In this document: one piece after another, positions 58,632 through 64,000 of the stretch
How positions within the stretch are numbered: position 1 is the stretch's first letter
How the letters are laid out: every line of letters starts with the position of its first letter
Source: Kocuria sp.
Lineage (GTDB): Bacteria; Actinomycetota; Actinomycetes; Actinomycetales; Micrococcaceae
Assembly (NCBI GenBank): GCA_030524035.1
Contig: JAUNHG010000002.1
Location: 186,001-250,000, forward strand
Length of the DNA stretch: 64,000 nt
Direction of reading: 5' to 3'
Notes under the pieces: model-generated
The model's database searches: none
Seen by the model: the letters and a program-made list of their open reading frames with translations, nothing else
What the model was told of the DNA's origin: nothing
Position numbers and translations under genes: made by a program

Positions 58632-59321
58632 GTGAAAAATTGTAACCCGATTCAGGGTAATCATCTAAGTCGGGTAGCTGTTTTTGACTTAGACGGAACC
58701 TTGGTTGCAGGGGATTCGTTCGGAAAGTTCCTCAAGTGGCGTATTACCGACAGTGCCGCGCGTTTCTTTGCCGCGCTCGTCACATCTCCAGTGTGGCTCG
58801 TGCTGTTGTTATGTCCCAGGACGCGCATTCTGGGGGAGAGGTGCTTGATATGGTTAGCAAGTGCTGGGCTTGATTCTGTGGCCTACGAAGCGGTCATTTA
58901 TGAATTTTCTATAGACCATGTCGCATCGGATAAAAGCTCATCCTCTCAAGATGCCATTTCTCGCTTAAGGGAGTATCGCGCGAATGGTTACCGTGTATTA
59001 GTAGTCACAGCGTGTGCGGAGCCCTTAGCTACCGCTGTATGCCAGGCCGCACAGATCCACGGTGTGGAGGTCATCGCCTCCACACTGACGCGCACTGTAT
59101 GGGGATTTCCGCGCAACATGTGTGTCGTTCGAGGTGAAAATAAGCCCCGCGCACTGGAGGCTGTCGGAGTTGATCTCCCCGTGGATCACGCCTATTCCGA
59201 TAGTTGGTCAGATCTCCCATTGCTGACCTCGGCCCGCACCCCACACCTGGTGGCTCCGTCAACCAGAGATCTTGCACGGTTCAAGAGGGTGTTTGGTGAA
59301 CGTGTCGACGTTCTTTCATGA
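58632..59321 (+). CDS. HAD-superfamily hydrolase
   Basis: A 229-residue haloacid dehalogenase-type phosphatase of the IB (SerB-like) kind. The first motif is VAVFDLDGTLVAGDS with the nucleophile Asp, the second a Thr in VLVVTAC, and the fourth YSDSWSDLPLL. An inserted helical cap has hydrophobic stretches (AARFFAALVTSPVWLVLLL), which may be a membrane-associated hairpin. GTG 58632 is the probable start. Its 5' end faces the small membrane protein. Substrate unknown. Confidence 0.85.
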   Translation: MKNCNPIQGNHLSRVAVFDLDGTLVAGDSFGKFLKWRITDSAARFFAALVTSPVWLVLLLCPRTRILGERCLIWLASAGLDSVAYEAVIYEFSIDHVASDKSSSSQDAISRLREYRANGYRVLVVTACAEPLATAVCQAAQIHGVEVIASTLTRTVWGFPRNMCVVRGENKPRALEAVGVDLPVDHAYSDSWSDLPLLTSARTPHLVAPSTRDLARFKRVFGERVDVLS

Positions 59322-59404
59322 CACCACGCTGCGGGTTACTCACGGCGTGAACCTGGCCCTATGAGCACGTACACTGGTGCCCATCGCGAGCGATGATCCG
59401 GCCA

Positions 59405-59634
59405 TCACCGGGGAGTTCTTCGGAAGAACGGATCCTTGAAGTGTGGTTCAGGATCTCATTAGAACCGAACGGGTCAGGCCCGTCATCGCCTGTTATGAAG
59501 CGGTAGGTACATCAAATGGCCGTTGCTGAGCCTTTATGTACCTACAAGCGAGGTGGTACCGCGTCACCTGCCAGCCAGGGTAGGGGCGTCCTTGCAGCCC
59601 GTGTGACCAGATGAGCAAGGCAAGGAAGTCCGCA
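59405..59634 (+). promoter_or_regulatory. ileS T-box riboswitch, ultrashort stem I, translational
   Basis: A T-box leader that reads tRNA-Ile charging. A short stem GGTTC/GAACC (59445-59466) encloses a loop with the Ile codon ATC (59453-59455) as specifier, which is the ultrashort stem I form found in actinobacterial ileS. Further helices are ACGGG/CCCGT (about 59468-59483) and a perfect 10-bp GTAGGTACAT/ATGTACCTAC (59503-59545). The T-box proper is AGGTGGTACCGCG (59551-59563), whose TGGT pairs with the tRNA ACCA end. Downstream, CGTCCT (59587-59592) can complete the anti-sequestrator, or TCCTTGC (59589-59595) can pair with GCAAGGA (59620-59626), hiding the ileS ribosome site. This makes the control translational. 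Confidence 0.93.
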
Positions 59635-62600
59635 GTGAACCATCCGCTGTACCCCAAAGCGAGCGCCACCTCTCATACCCAAGGCGTCCCAAGTTCTCCC
59701 CGCTTTCCGGAAATTGAAGAACACGTGCTTGAGTATTGGGAACGCGATCAGACGTTCCAGGCCAGCATTGACCAACGCCCGGCTGGGGAGGACGGCGCCA
59801 ACGAATTTGTGTTCTACGACGGCCCGCCCTTTGCCAATGGCCTACCCCATTACGGGCACCTGCTCACGGGCTACGCCAAAGACCTGGTGGCCCGTTATCA
59901 AACTCAAAAAGGTCGGCGTGTGGAACGCCGCTTTGGCTGGGATACCCACGGCCTGCCTGCCGAGCTTGAAGCTATGAAGCAACTGGGCATGAGCGATAAA
60001 AAACAGATTGAAGCTATGGGCATTGACCGCTTCAACGACGCCTGCCGTGAATCCGTCATGAAATACGCCACCGAATGGCAGGACTACGTAACCCGCCAGG
60101 CGCGCTGGGTGGATTTTGACAATGACTACAAAACACTCAACGTCGAATACATGGAGTCGGTGATCCATGCCTTCGCGCAGTTAGACGCACAGGGATTGGT
60201 GTACAAGGGTTACCGCGTGCTGCCGTACTGCTGGAAAGACGAAACCCCGCTGTCCAACCACGAACTACGCATGGACGACGACGTCTACCAGGACCGCATG
60301 GACCAAACGGTTACCGTGGCGTTCCGGCTGACCGGACAGGTGGCAACCACCGGGAAAACAGGCCATGCTGCCCCAGCTGCGGCCACCGCGCAGCTGGCCG
60401 CAGAACTCGATGGTGTGGAAGCCCTGGCCTGGACCACTACGCCGTGGACTTTGCCCACCAACCAAGCATTAGCGGTTGGCCCCCAGATTGATTATGTGGT
60501 GGTGGCAGGTGCCGGCGACCTGGATGGTCGTAGGTTCTTGCTGGCAGAAAACCTGTTACCTGCCCACGCCAAAGCCCTGGGGCATGACGACGCGCATGCT
60601 GCGCAGAACGCTGTGCTGTCCTGCTACACGGGGGCGCAGCTGGAAGGCCTACAGTACGAACCCCTGTGGGACTATCTTGCGCACCTGCCGTCCACGCAGG
60701 TGGAACTAGCCCCCGGGCAGAATGTTGCGAATTCTTGGCAGATCATTGTGGCCGAGTATGTGACCACCACGGACGGTACCGGTTTGGTGCACCAAGCACC
60801 GGCTTACGGCGAAGATGATCAAAAAGCCACGGCCGAATACGGCATCCCGGTGGTGTTATCAGTAGATGACTCCGGTAATTTCCTGCCTTGGTTAGCTGAT
60901 ACGTCCGTTTCAGCGGGGGCTGCCCTGGGGCAGATCGCCGGGATGAATGTGTTTGATTCGGAGGTTTCCCGCACCATCATCCGTAACCTGCGGGAACGGA
61001 ATGTTTTGATCAAACAGGATTCATACCAGCACGCGTATCCGCATTGCTGGCGCTGCCGTAACCCCCTGATATACAGGGCTGTTGATTCTTGGTTTGTGGA
61101 AGTCACTCGCTTGAAAGAGCGCATGCTGGAATTGAATGAACAGATCAACTGGATTCCCGGCAACGTTAAACACGGTCAATTTGGCAAGTGGCTAGAAAAT
61201 GCCCGGGATTGGTCTATATCTCGTAACCGATACTGGGGGTCGCCTATCCCTGTGTGGGAATCAGATGACCCGCGGTTCCCGCGTCGGGATGTTTACGGAT
61301 CGCTAGCGCAGATGAAGCGAGATTTTGGTCGCTTGCCGCGTAATGCTTCAGGTGAGGTGGATTTGCACCGTCCGTGGATTGACGACCTCACTCGTCCACA
61401 CCCGGCCCCGGAAGCAGCTGCCGCCGGTGCCGTGATGCGCCGTGTGCCGGAAGTCCTGGACGTATGGTTTGATTCCGGGTCCATGCCCTACGCACAGGTT
61501 CATTACCCTATGGATAATGAACAGTGGTTCACCACCCATAATCCCGGCGATTTTATTGTGGAGTACATTGGCCAAACTCGTGGCTGGTTTTATACTTTGC
61601 ACATTTTAGCGACAGCGTTATTTGACCGCCCGGCATTCCGCAACGTGATTTCCCACGGCATTGTGCTGGGATCAGACGGGCAAAAAATGTCTAAGTCCTT
61701 ACAGAATTACCCGGACGTCCATGAGGTTTTGGACCGTGATGGTGCCGACGCCATGCGGTGGTTTTTAATGTCCAGTGCCATTCTGCGCGGTGGCAACTTG
61801 ATTGTCACGGAAGAAGGTATCCGGGAAGCCACCCGCCAGATGCTATTGCCCCTGTGGAACACGTGGTACTTCTTCAGTTTGTATGCCAACGCCTCACACA
61901 ACGGTGCTGGTTACCAGGCATCGGAACGTTACACCTCAGAGAACGTGATGGATCGCTACGTGCTCACCCGCACGGGGGCTACTGTGCGGGAGGTCGGCCA
62001 GCGTTTCGATGACTACGACATTTGGGGTGCGGCTGAAGCTCTTCGTCACCACATGGAGTTGGTGACGAATTGGTATGTACGCCGTTCCCGTGACCGCTTT
62101 TTTGCCGAAGACTCGGTGGCTTGCGATGTGCTTTACACAGTGCTGGAGACCACCACCCGTTTAGTAGCCCCTCTACTGCCGCTCATCAGTGAGGAAATTT
62201 GGCGGGGGCTCACCGGAGGACGTTCGGTGCACCTGACGGACTGGCCTGATGCTGACCTTTTCCCCCACAGCCACGATGATCTGCAGTTGGTAGAGCGTAT
62301 GGACACCACCCGCGCGGTGGCTTCTGCTGGGTCAGCGCTGCGCAAGGCGCACACATTGCGTGTGCGTCAACCCTTGGCGGGTTTGACCGTGGCGGTGGCC
62401 GGTGGCAAAGAACTGGCTGGAACCTTTGAACAGATCATTGCTGATGAACTGAATCTGAAATCCGTGACCCTGCTGGAAGCAGCAGATACCAGCCCTGCTG
62501 ATTTTGGGATTTCCCAGCAGATCAAGGTCAATGCCCGTGCTGCTGGTCCCCGTCTAGGCCAAGGGGTGCAGGCGGTTATCAAGGCCGCCAAGTCTGGTGA

Positions 62601-63000
62601 TTGGCAGATTGCCGACGACGGCACCGTGACTGCCGGTGGTGTCGAATTGGTGGATGGTGAATATGAGGTGGAGACCGTGGTATCTGAGGCCGCTGGATCC
62701 GAAGCAGTGTCAGTGTTACCCGGAGGGGGTTTCTTGGTACTGGATACTCAGCTGACTCCGCAGCTGGAAGCGGAAGGCACGGCACGGGACATGATTCGTA
62801 CTATCCAACAGGCCCGCAAAGACGCCGGGCTGTATGTTTCGGATCGAATTCGCACGGTGATCAAGGACCGCCAGGAAGTTGTGGAGGCCATTGAGTCCAA
62901 TCGTGATTTGGTCTGCTCTGAAACTTTAACCCTGGACTTGGTGTTGGAGCCTGTGGATGATCAGATCGCAGTATCCGTTGAGCGTATGGAGGTGGCCTGA
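59635..63000 (+). CDS. ileS: Isoleucyl-tRNA synthetase
   Basis: About 1121 residues, class I synthetase for tRNA-Ile. It shows [21 protein letters not shown] (HIGH motif as HYGH), the editing domain with [19 protein letters not shown], the WDTHGLPAE and [10 protein letters not shown] (KMSKS) segments, the catalytic [13 protein letters not shown] and a C-terminal anticodon domain. The start is GTG 59635: AAGGAAG lies 7 nt upstream and it is this site that the T-box can mask; ATG 59611 has no ribosome site. folC starts 1 nt after the stop, so the two are coupled. Confidence 0.96.
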   Translation: MNHPLYPKASATSHTQGVPSSPRFPEIEEHVLEYWERDQTFQASIDQRPAGEDGANEFVFYDGPPFANGLPHYGHLLTGYAKDLVARYQTQKGRRVERRFGWDTHGLPAELEAMKQLGMSDKKQIEAMGIDRFNDACRESVMKYATEWQDYVTRQARWVDFDNDYKTLNVEYMESVIHAFAQLDAQGLVYKGYRVLPYCWKDETPLSNHELRMDDDVYQDRMDQTVTVAFRLTGQVATTGKTGHAAPAAATAQLAAELDGVEALAWTTTPWTLPTNQALAVGPQIDYVVVAGAGDLDGRRFLLAENLLPAHAKALGHDDAHAAQNAVLSCYTGAQLEGLQYEPLWDYLAHLPSTQVELAPGQNVANSWQIIVAEYVTTTDGTGLVHQAPAYGEDDQKATAEYGIPVVLSVDDSGNFLPWLADTSVSAGAALGQIAGMNVFDSEVSRTIIRNLRERNVLIKQDSYQHAYPHCWRCRNPLIYRAVDSWFVEVTRLKERMLELNEQINWIPGNVKHGQFGKWLENARDWSISRNRYWGSPIPVWESDDPRFPRRDVYGSLAQMKRDFGRLPRNASGEVDLHRPWIDDLTRPHPAPEAAAAGAVMRRVPEVLDVWFDSGSMPYAQVHYPMDNEQWFTTHNPGDFIVEYIGQTRGWFYTLHILATALFDRPAFRNVISHGIVLGSDGQKMSKSLQNYPDVHEVLDRDGADAMRWFLMSSAILRGGNLIVTEEGIREATRQMLLPLWNTWYFFSLYANASHNGAGYQASERYTSENVMDRYVLTRTGATVREVGQRFDDYDIWGAAEALRHHMELVTNWYVRRSRDRFFAEDSVACDVLYTVLETTTRLVAPLLPLISEEIWRGLTGGRSVHLTDWPDADLFPHSHDDLQLVERMDTTRAVASAGSALRKAHTLRVRQPLAGLTVAVAGGKELAGTFEQIIADELNLKSVTLLEAADTSPADFGISQQIKVNARAAGPRLGQGVQAVIKAAKSGDWQIADDGTVTAGGVELVDGEYEVETVVSEAAGSEAVSVLPGGGFLVLDTQLTPQLEAEGTARDMIRTIQQARKDAGLYVSDRIRTVIKDRQEVVEAIESNRDLVCSETLTLDLVLEPVDDQIAVSVERMEVA

Positions 63001-64000
63001 ATGACTTCCGATGCATGGGACGCACCCCAGGCCCATACGGTGGAGGAGGTATACCGGTTCCTTCTGGACCGGGCACCGGAGCACACCATGGCCCCGCGCC
63101 TGGACGCTGTACGTGAGGCAGTGGATGTTTTGGGGCAGCCCCACCGTTGTGCTCCGGTTATTCACGTCACGGGCACTAACGGCAAAACCTCCACCGCACG
63201 CATGATCGAGGCTTTACTGCTTGCCCAGGATCTACGGGTGGGGCGGTACACCTCCCCGCATCTCGAACGAGTGAGTGAACGGATCAGTGTGGACGGCGAA
63301 CCGGTGGACGATGACACGTTCGTTCGGGTATTCAACGAAATCGCGCCGTACATGGCGGTAGTGGACTCCCGATTGGCAGCAAAATCAGCCCCACGCCTGA
63401 CCTACTTTGAAGTGTTGACCGTCCTGGCTTTTGCGGTATTTGCGGATACCCCGGTGGACGTCATGGTGTTGGAAGTGGGGTTGGGCGGAGTCTGGGACGC
63501 CACCAATGTGGCGGACGCTGCGGTATCCGTCGTGACGCCCATTGACTTAGACCATACGGATCTACTGGGCGACACAGTCGAGGACATCGCACTGGAAAAA
63601 GCCGGAATCATGAAGCCCAGTGGATTTTTGGTTTCTGCTGCGCAGGATCCTTCCGCAGCTCAAGTGCTTTTGGACAAGGCCCAGGAGCTGAATATTCCCT
63701 TCCGGTTTGAAGGTGTGGAATTTGCAGTGGAAGACCGCCTACCAGGAGTGGGCGGTCAACAGATGACGGTGCGTGGGTTAGCAGGGGCGTACCCTGACCT
63801 GTTGCTTCCGGTTTTGGGTGCCCATCAGGCCTCCAATGCTGCTTTAGCTATTGCCGCCGTTGAAGCTTTTGTAGGAGGTGGGCACACACCGCTAGCTCAG
63901 GAGATCGTGGCAACGGCGCTGGATGCCGTTCGCTCACCGGGGCGTCTGGAGTTAATGCAGCCTTCGCCCCCGGTGGTGATTGACGCCGCTCACAACCCAC
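63001..64000 (+). CDS. folC: Folylpolyglutamate synthase / dihydrofolate synthase (3' end outside window)
   Basis: The first 333 codons of a FolC enzyme that adds glutamate to folates (and may make dihydrofolate from dihydropteroate). The P-loop HVTGTNGKTSTARMI is present, with the second segment YTSPHLERVSERI, the Mur-ligase-like VMVLEVGLGGVWDATN and TPIDLDHTDLLGDTVEDIALEKAGIMK and, near the cut, SPGRLELM and VVIDAAHN. ATG 63001 is directly after the ileS stop, so translation is coupled. In mycobacteria folC lies next to valS; here it is behind ileS. The gene is complete only beyond the window. Confidence 0.96.
   Translation, partial: MTSDAWDAPQAHTVEEVYRFLLDRAPEHTMAPRLDAVREAVDVLGQPHRCAPVIHVTGTNGKTSTARMIEALLLAQDLRVGRYTSPHLERVSERISVDGEPVDDDTFVRVFNEIAPYMAVVDSRLAAKSAPRLTYFEVLTVLAFAVFADTPVDVMVLEVGLGGVWDATNVADAAVSVVTPIDLDHTDLLGDTVEDIALEKAGIMKPSGFLVSAAQDPSAAQVLLDKAQELNIPFRFEGVEFAVEDRLPGVGGQQMTVRGLAGAYPDLLLPVLGAHQASNAALAIAAVEAFVGGGHTPLAQEIVATALDAVRSPGRLELMQPSPPVVIDAAHNP

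Noticed and set aside
59611-59634. ATG 59611 as ileS start
   Set aside because: No Shine-Dalgarno sequence upstream, and it would place the masked AAGGAAG site inside the coding sequence, which contradicts the T-box architecture.

Overview
The window looks like a chromosomal segment of a high-GC Gram-positive bacterium (Actinomycetota, most likely Micrococcales or a close relative). This rests on several signs: a mycothiol-type DsbA/nitroreductase, an MptB-like polyprenol-phosphomannose transferase, paired ClpP1/ClpP2, DtxR/IdeR-type iron boxes, an ileS T-box with an ultrashort stem I, and many GTG starts. By eye the G+C content is in the high fifties (not computed). The genus cannot be named from sequence alone.

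Layout. (1) About 1-2760 is the right end of an integrated mobile element: an integrase-like fragment, a DUF4913-type protein, a small unknown protein and a large serine recombinase. The recombinase stop codon lies inside the 3' end of tRNA-His. (2) About 2753-10259 is ordinary chromosome: tRNA-His, oligoribonuclease, an MptB-like mannosyltransferase, tRNA-Arg, a single-strand binding protein, EttA, a type II NADH dehydrogenase-like flavoprotein, a small coupled ORF and a membrane protein. (3) About 10254-40502 is a roughly 30-kb catechol-hydroxamate siderophore island. (4) About 40532-64000 is core chromosome: thioesterases, truncated haemoglobin, PepN, RpiB, Nei, an acetyltransferase, tRNA-Gly, tRNA-Pro, tig-clpP1-clpP2-clpX, DsbA, ValS, an SDR, PurU, a HAD hydrolase, a T-box, IleS and FolC (cut by the window end). 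Much of block 4 matches the gene neighbourhood known from Mycobacterium tuberculosis (folC, valS, clpX, clpP2/P1, tig, nei2, rpiB, Rv2466c, pepN, glbO).

How the siderophore island should work. EntC, a short EntB (isochorismatase only) and EntA make 2,3-dihydroxybenzoate (DHB). EntE loads it on a stand-alone aryl carrier protein, which replaces the carrier domain normally fused to EntB. A 4560-residue NRPS reads C-A-T-E / C-T / C-A-T / C-A-T-TE. Its adenylation pockets, read by hand, suggest a basic amino acid (epimerised to D), glycine and N5-hydroxyornithine; the second module has no A domain. The hydroxyornithine would come from the adjacent N-monooxygenase. MbtH and an Sfp/EntD-type transferase support and activate the NRPS. 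The likely product is DHB-D-(Arg/Orn/Lys)-(?)-Gly-N5-hydroxyornithine, close to heterobactin-type mixed ligands. FepB plus FepDGC import the ferric complex. A two-subunit ABC exporter-fold transporter with one canonical and one degenerate ATP site, next to a siderophore-interacting flavoprotein fused to a methyltransferase-like domain, recalls IrtAB. Three DtxR-type boxes sit in the three divergent promoter regions, so iron repression of the whole island is likely.

The most unusual items are the A-domain-less C-T module, the flavoprotein/methyltransferase-like fusion, the asymmetric ABC pair, the translational T-box of ileS with a visible SD sequestrator, the recombinase ending in tRNA-His behind a 39-nt inverted repeat, and a small ORF that continues in frame after the stop codon of the NADH dehydrogenase-like gene.
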